Positions 45,371 to 54,339 of a stretch of DNA of 64,000 bases are shown piece after piece. The notes below the pieces were generated by a model. The model had not been told where the DNA came from and ran no database searches. It worked only from the letters and a program-made list of their open reading frames with translations. The translations under genes were made by a program, and so were the position numbers. The stretch comes from an uncultured Acetatifactor sp. GTDB taxonomy: Bacteria; Bacillota; Clostridia; Lachnospirales; Lachnospiraceae. Position 1 is the stretch's first letter, and each line of letters opens with the position of its first letter. The stretch covers positions 1-64,000 of the forward strand of contig CAJUAH010000003.1 in NCBI GenBank assembly GCA_910584375.1. Reading direction: 5' to 3'.

Positions 45371-45397
45371 TTATCGTCAAGGCCTATAAATACTTTA
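45371..45397 (-). promoter_or_regulatory. Sigma-28 (FliA/SigD)-type promoter
   Basis: Leftward TAAAGTAT (45390-45397), an 11-base spacer and GACGATAA (45371-45378) match the flagellar sigma consensus TAAAGTTT-N11-GCCGATAA at 14 of 16 positions. It would drive the EF-hand-like gene and its leader. Confidence 0.7.
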
Positions 45398-45420
45398 CCT
45401 TTTGCCTGGAATTTCGGCTA

Positions 45421-45660
45421 TGACTGCACGAAACGACTATTGGGACTCCGAAAAGCAGGTCCCCCTATTCCCTGTTTTGCGATCCCCCGACCGTCGATAA
45501 CCGCGAAATGATCTTCTCAGACAATATCCTGAGTTCCCAGTTTCTGCGGGACTACGCGGACATGGATATCCTGCGCCATATCCAGCCCGAGGATATCGAG
45601 GACGTCTCGGAGCGTTTTGTCCCCCTCTACAGCACGGATCGGGAAAACGATGAGGATTGA
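45421..45660 (+). pseudogene. Remnant of an Rpn-type PD-(D/E)XK nuclease gene
   Basis: The frame opening after a stop near 45420 encodes REMIFSDNILSSQFLRDYAD and then RHIQPEDIEDVSERFVPLYS. This resembles the N-terminus of Rpn family recombination-promoting nuclease/transposase proteins as I recall them. It ends at TGA 45658-45660 after only about 50 residues from the ATG at 45508, where full proteins exceed 250. There is no ribosome site. I treat it as a truncated remnant left beside the tRNA genes. Confidence is moderate because no alignment was run. Confidence 0.5.
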
Positions 45661-45691
45661 ATGGAAAATTGGGAATTGAGCGCATAAAAAG

Positions 45692-45763
<72 letters not shown>

Positions 45764-45789
45764 ATATCCTATATAGTATTCAATTGTAA

Positions 45790-45860
45790 AGCGGGTGATG
45801 GGAATCGAACCCACGTATCCAGCTTGGAAGGCTGGTGTTCTACCATTGAACTACACCCGC
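45790..45860 (-). tRNA. tRNA-Gly (TCC)
   Basis: Acceptor GCGGGTG/CACCCGC, anticodon arm CAGCCTTCCAAGCTG with TCC, and T-arm GGGTTCGATTCCC. It precedes the GCC isoacceptor by 26 bases on the same strand, so they form a small tRNA operon. CCA is not encoded. Confidence 0.95.
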
Positions 45861-45962
45861 GGACAGATGCCGCGACGATATTCTGTCACAACATTGGTTA
45901 TTTTACATGCCACGCTCGAAATTGTCAATACCTTTTCTTATTTTTTTATACTATTATACAAA

Positions 45963-47108
45963 TCAGCCCGTTTTTAGCTCCATATCCGACACAACCCTGT
46001 TTTTGCCGTTACGCTTCCCGTAATACAGATTATTGTCCGCATGGGTGATTGTATGATCTATCCTGTCGCCTTCCTGATGCATTGCCACTCCGATTGTGAT
46101 GGAGCAATGTATGCTTTGTCCCCCCAGACAAAACCCAAAGCCGTTTACCTCACGGCGTATATTCTCCGCAATGCGGCGAGCCTGCTCCAGATCACCGTAA
46201 ATAAGCAGCAGCATCTCCTCACCGCCCCAACGGCAGGCACGGCCATACTTCTCAACCTGACTCTGTACTATATGGGCAATCTCCCGCAGCACATTATCTC
46301 CCGTATCATGACCATAGGTATCATTGATCCCTTTAAAATCGTCAATGTCGCACATAATCAGACAAAACGGCTCATTTTCCCGCGCATCCTGCACCTCATT
46401 CAAAAACGCATGCATGCTGCGGCGGTTATACAACTCCGTCAGCGGGTCAATATGCGCCATTGTATCCAATATTTCATTCTGTTTCTGCAGCTGATTGGTA
46501 GCCGTCTGCATTTCCACCAAAAATATGACCGTGACGATAAACAGAAATCCGAAGTTACATAACGTATTAAAAATATAGATTCCCAGCACCATGCCCTCGG
46601 ATACTTCCGGGTGGTACAACGGGCCGAAAAACATGGATAATATCCTGCAGCTGACAAAAGAAACCAGCGCTGCCGCCCCCAGCACCGTGGCAATCACATA
46701 TTTACGTCTGTTACCGATCAGGGTATGGCACATATAATAGCCAAAAGGAACCAACGCAATCACGTATTGCGGGAAACCGAAACGCCAGCCGATGCACAGC
46801 GTAGCGGCAAAAGACTGTACAATGATCTCCAGATAGGTGGCGTAAAACACCCTCCGCTGATCCCTGTCATGGCGGATTGCCCAAAGGCAGGTCAGATACA
46901 GCAGCACACTCCCTATATTCAGCAAAGTCATCGGAACGATACCCATGATGGCAAACAGCGCTACAAGGCATACATGCACCATGGCGATCATGCCAATAAT
47001 CATGCTGAACTTATATTTCGCGGATTGAGCACCGCGTTTCAATATATTTTTTATTGAGTCAACTATGATCATACCAACACGCTTTCCAATATCCGCCTGC
47101 CCCGGCAT
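45963..47108 (-). CDS. Membrane diguanylate cyclase (GGDEF)
   Basis: Diguanylate cyclase of about 381 residues. The N-terminal half has about six membrane helices (for example MIIGMIAMVHVCLVALFAI, then FIVTVIFLV). The GGDEF domain spans about 215-375: IDPLTELYNRRSMHAFL, CDIDDFKGINDTYGH and the catalytic loop RWGGEEMLLL, which is competent (GGEE). No RxxD inhibitory site is obvious just before it. I chose ATG at 47108 because the promoter boxes at 47145-47173 exclude the earlier in-frame ATG; ATG at 47072 is an alternative. It should synthesise c-di-GMP, opposed by the HD-GYP proteins in this window. Confidence 0.88.
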   Translation of the reverse strand: MPGQADIGKRVGMIIVDSIKNILKRGAQSAKYKFSMIIGMIAMVHVCLVALFAIMGIVPMTLLNIGSVLLYLTCLWAIRHDRDQRRVFYATYLEIIVQSFAATLCIGWRFGFPQYVIALVPFGYYMCHTLIGNRRKYVIATVLGAAALVSFVSCRILSMFFGPLYHPEVSEGMVLGIYIFNTLCNFGFLFIVTVIFLVEMQTATNQLQKQNEILDTMAHIDPLTELYNRRSMHAFLNEVQDARENEPFCLIMCDIDDFKGINDTYGHDTGDNVLREIAHIVQSQVEKYGRACRWGGEEMLLLIYGDLEQARRIAENIRREVNGFGFCLGGQSIHCSITIGVAMHQEGDRIDHTITHADNNLYYGKRNGKNRVVSDMELKTG

Positions 47109-47144
47109 ACGCTCAGCCTTTTTCAGGCCGTAAAATACAGAAAA

Positions 47145-47173
47145 ATTATAAAGCATATTACAGGATTTGTAAA
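47145..47173 (-). promoter_or_regulatory. Sigma-A promoter of the GGDEF gene
   Basis: Leftward TTTACA (47168-47173), 17-base spacer, perfect TATAAT (47145-47150). Transcription would start near 47138. Confidence 0.7.
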
Positions 47174-47222
47174 TCAAAAAGTTTAGACGGTTCCCGAGTT
47201 AAAGAGTTAAATGCGGAGCATT

Positions 47223-48365
47223 TTACTCATTGTACCATGCCAGCAGCAATTGTACCACCCGATTATAGCTGAGTACCCCGTCGCTGACGCCGAACGCTTT
47301 AAGGCTGGTGTCCCGCAGCACATCCGACACCTGATCCACGGTCTCCGTGTCAATGAGCGCTTTGCCGTTAATCCTCTCCCACTCCTGCTCTGTCAAAAGT
47401 ATATTGTCCGCCAGGACCTGAGCGGAAATCCGGGTTTGAGCCAGATAGGCCTCCCGGTTCTGTCCCACGGCTCTGTAAAAATCATTGTCCAGATAATTCA
47501 GCACGGACAGATAGCCGCTGTACTCAAAAAACGGACTGCCAGACTGCGTACAGGCCAGAAAACTGATAAAATTGGCCTCGTCCTCATAGATATATCCCCT
47601 CAGATGCGCCAGTTCATGGCAAAAGGTTTCCGGCTTATTCATGATATACATCACATCGTTATAATTTGCCTCCATGGAAAAGGGAAAATAATATCCCTGC
47701 ATATGCTGCTGGCTGAAAAAATCCGAAGCGGCAAAGGGCTTGGGATGCGGATAATAGCCGTCCAGCTGATCATAGCTCCTGCCCAGACTCTGCATGGCCA
47801 AAATGGCCTCCTCCTGCATGTCCCGGGCGCTGCCGGGATACAGTACGTTTCCCTCCCCGTCCCGCTCCATCTCCAGCGCCAGGGCATTGCACCTCTCCAC
47901 CACATGATTGCGCAGCCGTATGAGCTCCTCCAACGTATAGTCCTCTCTGGCATGGGGAAAATACTGCTCGGAAAAAGTTCCCGCATGGTACAGCAGGGAG
48001 CAGTTCAGCGTCATGACGCTGCATACGCCCAGCAGCGTCCACGCGAAAAATATATAGTAACGCCGGATCCACAACCGGCACCGTTTCCACCCGACCGCCC
48101 GGGCCAACCCCAGCAAAGGTCCCAGCAACACCGCTGCGCATACCAGCGCCACGCCTGTCGCCAACATCCACTCTCCCACGGAAAAGGGAAAGATATCCAT
48201 GACTCTCCCGTATGTGTTCACCCATATGGGAAAAATATATCGGATATACCGATCGCTCAGCCCCGGAATCGCTGCCGCCGCCAGGTTCACAGCCACCACC
48301 AGCAACGCCCATATCCCATATGCTTTTAACGCCCTATGCCTCTTTTTCTCCCCGCTGTGTCTCAC
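47223..48365 (-). CDS. DUF3810 membrane-anchored putative zinc peptidase
   Basis: Protein of 380 residues in the DUF3810 family. Three membrane helices lie near residues 18-35, 65-88 and 105-122. The extracytoplasmic part has a zinc-peptidase-like HELAHLRGYIYEDEANF, in which HELAH would bind zinc and the downstream glutamate would be the third ligand. Substrate and role are unknown. The start is GTG at 48365 with GGAGAGAG upstream. It overlaps the MATE transporter gene by 32 bases in the same direction, so the two are co-transcribed. Confidence 0.82.
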   Translation of the reverse strand: MRHSGEKKRHRALKAYGIWALLVVAVNLAAAAIPGLSDRYIRYIFPIWVNTYGRVMDIFPFSVGEWMLATGVALVCAAVLLGPLLGLARAVGWKRCRLWIRRYYIFFAWTLLGVCSVMTLNCSLLYHAGTFSEQYFPHAREDYTLEELIRLRNHVVERCNALALEMERDGEGNVLYPGSARDMQEEAILAMQSLGRSYDQLDGYYPHPKPFAASDFFSQQHMQGYYFPFSMEANYNDVMYIMNKPETFCHELAHLRGYIYEDEANFISFLACTQSGSPFFEYSGYLSVLNYLDNDFYRAVGQNREAYLAQTRISAQVLADNILLTEQEWERINGKALIDTETVDQVSDVLRDTSLKAFGVSDGVLSYNRVVQLLLAWYNE

Positions 48366-49752
48366 TCTCTCCGCTCTCCTCCGGTTTCAGCCTGATCTTT
48401 GCCTTTTTCCAGATGCCCAGGCGGTACAACAGATAGAGGATCACAGAGGAAATGCCGTTACTGATGACCACGGAATACCACACGCTGCGCACTCCCATTT
48501 GGAGCAGTTCTCCGCATACCCACAGGGTCAGAAAACGAAATACCCACAGTCTGCTGGCGTCCACGGCCATGGTGACCTCCGTGTGTCCCGTGCCCTGGAA
48601 CAGACCTATGGTGCTGTTGTACACGCCGTTGGAAAAGCACCAGAATGCCATGATACTCAAGAAGTCCGCCGCCATGGCTATCACCTCGCCGTCATCGCTG
48701 AATATGCTTACAATGGCGGTGGAAATCGGCTTTCTGGATAATATCATACCACCTATGAACAAAAAAGCAACGCAAATTCGCATGGAAATCTTATATCCCT
48801 GCTCCGCCCTGTCCTGCTGCTGCGCACCGATATTCTGTCCCACGATCGTGGCAGTGGCAGAGCCTATACCATTGGAGGGCAATGTGATCAGGCTGTTCAC
48901 CTTATTGCCGATCCCATATGCCGCCATGGCCTGGGTGCCATAGGCGTACACATTGCGGCTCATCAGCAAAAATCCCAGCTGCATGGTACTGCCTCCGATG
49001 GCGGAGGGCAGGCCGATCTTCAGAATCAGTTTCAGCTTTTCCCGCTCGAAACGCATATGTTTTCTGTCGATATGGATCTCCTTTTCGGGCCTGGTCAGCA
49101 GGAAAAAGGCGATCATGGCCGGAGCCATCTTGGCAAACAGCGTGGCGGCGGCAGCTCCCCCTGCTCCCAGCTCGAATCCCATGATGAACAGCGGATCCAG
49201 AAACAGATTCAGCACGATGCCGCCCAGATTCAGGAACATGGGACGCACCGTGTCCCCCTGGGCCTGGTGGATGGCGGAAAACAGGTTGACCATGTACAGA
49301 AAGGGCATATCCCATATCACGATACGCAGATAGAGCAGGCTGTGGCCGTAAGTCTCCGCATCCGCTCCCAGCCAGGTCACGATCCCAGGCGTGACAAGGA
49401 AACACGCCGTGGCGCATACCACAGAGAACAGCATGGCGGCGGCAAAGATCTGGTTCGCCATCCTGAGGGCGTCCTCCTTTTTCCCCGCTCCGATATACTG
49501 GGTCACCAGCACGGAACCGGCCACCGTGATACCGCTGCCAAAATTTATAATGATATTTTGAACCGGCGTCACCAGATTGATGGCCGCTAACTGCGCCGTA
49601 CCGATCTTCCCCAGCCAATAGGTGTCCGTCAGATTGTACATGGTCTGCAAAAAGCTGTTGATGACCACCGGAATCGCCAGGGAGAGAATGGCGTGGATCA
49701 TATTGCCGCGCAGGATCAGATCTTTATTTATTTTCTTGCCGCTTACTTTCAT
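48334..49752 (-). CDS. MATE family efflux transporter
   Basis: Twelve-helix multidrug/toxin exporter of 472 residues, probably driven by Na+ or H+ antiport. The N-terminal half opens SLAIPVVINSFLQTMYNLTD with the family Asp-Thr-Trp region (DTYWLGKIG), and AAINLVTPV follows. The pseudo-repeat appears in the second half (GLPSAIGGSTMQLGFLLMSR). Length is typical. It precedes and overlaps the DUF3810 gene. Substrate is unknown. Confidence 0.93.
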   Translation of the reverse strand: MKVSGKKINKDLILRGNMIHAILSLAIPVVINSFLQTMYNLTDTYWLGKIGTAQLAAINLVTPVQNIIINFGSGITVAGSVLVTQYIGAGKKEDALRMANQIFAAAMLFSVVCATACFLVTPGIVTWLGADAETYGHSLLYLRIVIWDMPFLYMVNLFSAIHQAQGDTVRPMFLNLGGIVLNLFLDPLFIMGFELGAGGAAAATLFAKMAPAMIAFFLLTRPEKEIHIDRKHMRFEREKLKLILKIGLPSAIGGSTMQLGFLLMSRNVYAYGTQAMAAYGIGNKVNSLITLPSNGIGSATATIVGQNIGAQQQDRAEQGYKISMRICVAFLFIGGMILSRKPISTAIVSIFSDDGEVIAMAADFLSIMAFWCFSNGVYNSTIGLFQGTGHTEVTMAVDASRLWVFRFLTLWVCGELLQMGVRSVWYSVVISNGISSVILYLLYRLGIWKKAKIRLKPEESGESETQRGEKEA

Positions 49753-49871
49753 GCCAGGACTTCTTTCCGTAATATTAGTATGTTCCGTTTTATCTGTATT
49801 TTAACACAAAAAAACGCCTCCATCCGCTGAAAACTTACGGGATTGCGGCACAAAGCGCTTACTTTTTGTCA

Positions 49872-49904
49872 TAAAAAGGGTTGCGGTAAATATGCCGCAA
49901 CCCT
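49872..49904 (-). terminator. Intrinsic terminator after the DUF3048 gene
   Basis: Leftward AGGGTTGCGG and CCGCAACCCT with an 8-base loop are followed by TTTTTAT, 23 bases beyond the stop codon. Confidence 0.85.
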
Positions 49905-49927
49905 GATATTTCATATGTCTGCTGTCG

Positions 49928-51133
49928 TTATTCCCAGCTTATGAACTCCTTGTAATCCGACCAGATATTGCATACCCAGGTCTTGCCCTGATTAAACACG
50001 ATCTCGTTGCCGCTCTCGTCAAAATAGCGGGTGGGTTCATCCACATTTTCCCTGGACCAGGTGCCTTTGATCACCTTACCTGCCGTAAAGATATAGGCCT
50101 CGTTGGTGCCGTAGGTTTTAAAGAACATATAATCGTTGTTATCTCTTACCTGTCCTTCACAGATCTTGAATACCACATTGCTGACAGCTATCTGCTCGTT
50201 GTTCATCTCGTCGATCTGTTTTGCGTCATACTGATAGCGGTAGTACAGGCCGTCGTCCGCATTGTACTCAAACATGGGACGGGAACTGCCATAGCCGCCT
50301 CTGTTGCTGCTGTTGCCGCCGGGATATACCTTGACTGCGTCGGGTTTATCCGCATACTCTGCGGGATGTCCGTCGTTGGCAAACAGGAACGCGCCTCTGA
50401 ATCCACTGTCATAAGTCTTGTCATAGCCATGGCGCTCCACAGCCTTGTTGTAGCCGTCGATGAACATATAACCGGTATACTCCTTGGAATAACCCGGTCT
50501 CTCGACCCTGTCAAAAGCCTCCGAGGAAGGGTTGTGTATACCCGCAAGCGCCTGACTCACATTGTCCACCAGATCGCTCTTAAGCAGCTCCTCCACATAG
50601 GGAATAGCCAGACCCCAGTTACAGTAGATGGCGTCCAGACCCATGGCCTCATATACATAGTAGTCACGGCTGCTGCGGATGGGCCCTAAATGATCCAGAT
50701 TATCATAATCTTCAAAGAATGCCATTATACGGGTAATACGTCCCTCCACGGGCGCCTCGTAGATGATGCTGGCCTGGGAGATTCCGTACTGAGGCAAAGC
50801 CTTTTTGTCGTTGGGCATCATAACCGCCATGCTGCGGCGGCGTACAACGGATTCGTCCTTCCACTCACCCGTGAGGTAGCTCTGCATCTTGCCGTCCACA
50901 ACGCTCCTGGTCTCGATCGTCGCCGTAGCAGCCACATTTCCTCCCTCAGGCTGCTGAGAATCCTCGGTGCTGTCGGGAGTCTGAGACTCCTGCGGCTGGC
51001 TGCTCTCCTCCGTAGAGATGGGTTTGCCCCCTAAAGCGTCGCCGTTGGCAGGCTCCTGGGTCGGTTCGTCTCCGCATCCTGCCAGGACGCAGGCTGTCAG
51101 TAATACAGCGGTCAATAGCTTTATCTTTTTCAT
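49928..51133 (-). CDS. DUF3048 (YerB-type) lipoprotein
   Basis: Surface lipoprotein of about 401 residues. The signal ends in lipobox LAGC (cysteine near residue 20), followed by a Gln/Ser/Pro-rich linker to about 65. DUF3048 N- and C-terminal domains fill the rest: RSMAVMMPNDKKALPQYGIS near residue 99, then GRITRIMAFFEDY and GPIRSSRDYYVYEA. The family includes Bacillus YerB, whose function is not well established. I chose ATG at 51133, with AAAGGA ten bases upstream. The gene is monocistronic. Confidence 0.9.
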   Translation of the reverse strand: MKKIKLLTAVLLTACVLAGCGDEPTQEPANGDALGGKPISTEESSQPQESQTPDSTEDSQQPEGGNVAATATIETRSVVDGKMQSYLTGEWKDESVVRRRSMAVMMPNDKKALPQYGISQASIIYEAPVEGRITRIMAFFEDYDNLDHLGPIRSSRDYYVYEAMGLDAIYCNWGLAIPYVEELLKSDLVDNVSQALAGIHNPSSEAFDRVERPGYSKEYTGYMFIDGYNKAVERHGYDKTYDSGFRGAFLFANDGHPAEYADKPDAVKVYPGGNSSNRGGYGSSRPMFEYNADDGLYYRYQYDAKQIDEMNNEQIAVSNVVFKICEGQVRDNNDYMFFKTYGTNEAYIFTAGKVIKGTWSRENVDEPTRYFDESGNEIVFNQGKTWVCNIWSDYKEFISWE

Positions 51134-51249
51134 CCGTATCATTTCCTTTCTTAAAATAAATCATTTCTTTCTGTAAATTTACCTTTTTTATTTTATCGCT
51201 AAATCATCTCTTTGTCCACAAAATAAATCTTAATTTTTATGAAAGATTT

Positions 51250-54200
51250 TTACATTTCTTCCACATTAATCAGAAAACGCAGCGTATATTCCCGCTCCGC
51301 GGGATAGCAGTATTGGGGCGCCGTGGCCGGGCCGCAGCTCCCTGTCCCAATCCCCATCTGGAATGCGGACAGAGTCACATAAGTGCCTGTCTTTTTCTCG
51401 TCCTCCCGATGTCTCATGGCCAACAGTTCCCTGTCGCTGTAGGGCTTGATCCCCAGTTCATAAGGACGGTCCACGGCCCGAAAACTGATCCTGAGTCCCC
51501 CGTCGCTCACCGCCGCCCACTGGCAGTCGCAGCGATTTCCGCTCTCCTGGGGCCTGATGTTGGGTTCCGTCATGTCCGCCACGGAACAGGAGACCATTTC
51601 GATCTGGGTATGCTCCTTCATATCCCCGTAGGACTCCCCGTTTCTCCCATAATAGTTCACCTGGTCAAAGCGCTCATCCAGTCGGAAAGCCTTGCCGAAC
51701 CTGGGCAGATTACCGCCTGCCCGCAGACAGCGCAGCCTGGAAGTGACCAATATCCCCTGGCTGCAGTACTCATAGGTGTCCGTACACAGAAAACTGCCCG
51801 CCCCGCAGACGATGCGGGTTCTCACCTTCATCTGTAAATCCGTGCGGTCAACGCCCAGAATTTCCTCTCTCTGATCCGTATAACCTGCCATCGGCGAGCG
51901 CTGCAGCAGATCCGTGTCATTGTCCGTGGGCGCTCTGAACAAGATGGTATAGGGATCCGATGCCGCCAAATCGCAGTCGCCCAGGCACAGGCAGAAATGC
52001 CCGTCGTCCATCCGCAGAATGGGCGGCAGCGGTTTCTGGCTGCTGCGGGCGGGTCTGGGCAGAGCCGCCTCCCGCAGCGTGATCTGCTCTACAGCCACCT
52101 CTCTCCCGGTGCTTTTTTCCAGCGTAGTAACGGTGAGCAGCCGTTCCTGCCGGGGATCCTGCCGGATCTGCCGGTAGCCCTCCCCGGAGCGCTCCTCGCC
52201 GGGCAGAATGCGGATGCATTTTTTCTCCAGCGGCCCCACCATGGGGGTCACCTCCGCCTCCCTGCCGTCGCTCCATCTGCACCGCAGCACATAGCGGCTC
52301 CCGGGGGTGAATCCCGTAGTGTTGAAGATCTCGTACAGATTGCCCTCCATGTGGGTCACCCGGATGGGCCGATAGAGAAAGCGGACGATCCGCGCGCCGG
52401 TGGAAGGCCTTCTGTCCGGATAAAAGATCCCGTCCACGCAGAAGTTGCCGTCATGCTCCCACTCCCCGTGGTCGCCGCCGTAGGTATAGCTGCCGTCCTC
52501 ATGGAGCACCGCGTGATCGGCCATCTCCCACACGCAGCCTCCCATGAGGTTGTCATAGCGGTAGATCTCCTGCCAGTAGCTCTCGGCGTTTCCGGGACCC
52601 ACGCCCATGGCATGGGCATACTCGCAGAGAAAGTAGGGCCTGTCGCAGAGCTGCGGTATATTGCGGGTTCCCTGGCCCACCTGCCGCACTTTTTCCACCG
52701 AAGGATACATCTCGCTGCCCACGTCATAGGCTTTGCGCCGGGAGTGGATTACGCCCTCATAGTGGATGGGCAGGGCGGTTCTTTTTTTCAGATAATGATA
52801 CATCCTGTCCGTGTTGCAGTAGCCCCCGGACTCATTGCCAAGGCTCCACATGATGATGCTGGCGTGAATCTTGTCCCGGTGGAACAGTCTGCGGGCCCGA
52901 TCCAGATAGTGCAGTTGCCAGGCCGGGTCGTCGCTGATATGGTTGTAGCTGGGGGGCAGCCTGTGGGCAAAGCAGCCGTGGGTCTCCAGGTCGGCCTCAT
53001 CCACCACATAGATCCCCTGTTCGTCACAGAGTTCCAGCAGATAGGGATCCGGCGGATAATGGGAGGTGCGGATCGTGTCGATATTGTATTCCTTGCAGAG
53101 GGCTATGTCCCTCTCGATCTCCTGAGGCGTCATGGTATAGCCGCCTGTGGGACTGGTATCGTGGTGGTTGACGCCGTGGAGCTTTACCGGACAGCCGTTG
53201 ACACGGAAAACCCTGTCCGAGACCGTCACCCGCTTAAAACCCACTCTCTCCCGGACACAGCAGCTCTCCGTCTCGACATACAGGTCGTACAGCACCGGCT
53301 CCTCCGCGTTCCACTCCCGCACGGAGAGGTCGGGGAAAGTCACCTGGGCCACATGGTCCCGGGACCGGGTATCCATATGCAGGGATATCCCGTGCCCCTC
53401 CAGGGTAAAACGCGCCGGACCGTCCTCGTACAGCGTGGCGGTGACGGTTGCGTCATATATTGTCCCCGGCATATGAGAGGACTCCCTGTAGTCCGTCTGC
53501 CAGGCGATATCCCATATGTCGCTCTCCTGGCAGACCCGCAGCAGCACATCTCTGAAGATCCCGTTGTTGCGAAACATGTCCTGACACTCCAGATAGGAGC
53601 CGTTGCACCATCTGTGTACCACGGCCAGCAGTTCGTTCTCCCCCTGGCAGAGGAACTCCGTCACGTCAAACTCCGCCATATTGTGAGATCCCTCCGAGTA
53701 CCCCACAAAACAGCCGTTGATATACAAATCTATGCAGCTGGCCACTCCCAGAAAAGAGAGTTCGTGTCTGCGCCGGGGATCCTCCACCCGGAAGAAATGC
53801 CGGTACACTCCCACAAAATTGTATTCCTCTCCCGGATCCCTGCGCCGGGGAATATTGCCCTGATCCGCCCCTGTCCAGGCAAACACAGGGCCCACCTTAT
53901 CCACCGTGGGTATACGGGGCGGTTGGAAGGGGAACTGATAACGGGTATTTACATAAAAGGGACGGTCATACCCCTGGAACTGCCAGCAGCCGGGCACGGC
54001 GATCCGCTCCCACTGCACTTCCTCCGTGTCCAGTATGGCGGGCATCTGTGCCGGACGGTCATAAAAGTGAAATTCCCAGTTGCCGTTTAAGCAGATTACT
54101 TTGGGAGATCCGTAGCGCTTTTCCCGCAGGCTGACGCGCTGCGCCCGCTCCCTGTCCGGATAGGGGATAAAGTAGCTCCTGGGAGCCAGCCGGTTCACCG

Positions 54201-54255
54201 CCAATGTCTCAAAGGTATGGTAATTGTCCCGATCGATGAGATATTTCAAACTCAA
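51250..54255 (-). CDS. lacZ: Beta-galactosidase, GH2 family
   Basis: Cytoplasmic GH2 enzyme of 1001 residues that hydrolyses terminal beta-galactosides. Order: sugar-binding jelly roll (about 45-215, NGNWEFHFYD and FVGYSEGSHN), Ig-like domain (about 220-325), TIM barrel (about 330-620) and C-terminal beta domains ending in a Bgal small-chain region. The barrel has GVNHHDTSPTGGY, the acid/base in IIMWSLGNESGG near residue 475 and the nucleophile in FLCEYAHAMGVGPGNAE near 550. Length matches E. coli LacZ-type enzymes. The start is TTG at 54255 or two codons later, following GAGGAGGG. No signal peptide. An 84-base gap separates it from the upstream membrane-protein gene. Confidence 0.93.
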   Translation of the reverse strand: MSLKYLIDRDNYHTFETLAVNRLAPRSYFIPYPDRERAQRVSLREKRYGSPKVICLNGNWEFHFYDRPAQMPAILDTEEVQWERIAVPGCWQFQGYDRPFYVNTRYQFPFQPPRIPTVDKVGPVFAWTGADQGNIPRRRDPGEEYNFVGVYRHFFRVEDPRRRHELSFLGVASCIDLYINGCFVGYSEGSHNMAEFDVTEFLCQGENELLAVVHRWCNGSYLECQDMFRNNGIFRDVLLRVCQESDIWDIAWQTDYRESSHMPGTIYDATVTATLYEDGPARFTLEGHGISLHMDTRSRDHVAQVTFPDLSVREWNAEEPVLYDLYVETESCCVRERVGFKRVTVSDRVFRVNGCPVKLHGVNHHDTSPTGGYTMTPQEIERDIALCKEYNIDTIRTSHYPPDPYLLELCDEQGIYVVDEADLETHGCFAHRLPPSYNHISDDPAWQLHYLDRARRLFHRDKIHASIIMWSLGNESGGYCNTDRMYHYLKKRTALPIHYEGVIHSRRKAYDVGSEMYPSVEKVRQVGQGTRNIPQLCDRPYFLCEYAHAMGVGPGNAESYWQEIYRYDNLMGGCVWEMADHAVLHEDGSYTYGGDHGEWEHDGNFCVDGIFYPDRRPSTGARIVRFLYRPIRVTHMEGNLYEIFNTTGFTPGSRYVLRCRWSDGREAEVTPMVGPLEKKCIRILPGEERSGEGYRQIRQDPRQERLLTVTTLEKSTGREVAVEQITLREAALPRPARSSQKPLPPILRMDDGHFCLCLGDCDLAASDPYTILFRAPTDNDTDLLQRSPMAGYTDQREEILGVDRTDLQMKVRTRIVCGAGSFLCTDTYEYCSQGILVTSRLRCLRAGGNLPRFGKAFRLDERFDQVNYYGRNGESYGDMKEHTQIEMVSCSVADMTEPNIRPQESGNRCDCQWAAVSDGGLRISFRAVDRPYELGIKPYSDRELLAMRHREDEKKTGTYVTLSAFQMGIGTGSCGPATAPQYCYPAEREYTLRFLINVEEM

Positions 54256-54339
54256 GCCCTCCTCGTCTTAATCAAAGCCCGCTCCGCGTATCTGAATATC
54301 TGCCCCGCCGCAGTACAGAAGAGGCCGGGCAAAATTTGG

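Noticed and set aside
47109..47177. Earlier ATG for the GGDEF protein
   Set aside because: A consensus promoter at 47145-47173 would start transcription downstream of that ATG.
51997..54090. 697-codon frame antisense to the beta-galactosidase
   Set aside because: Shadow of a strongly conserved GH2 gene, with no recognisable motif or start signal.
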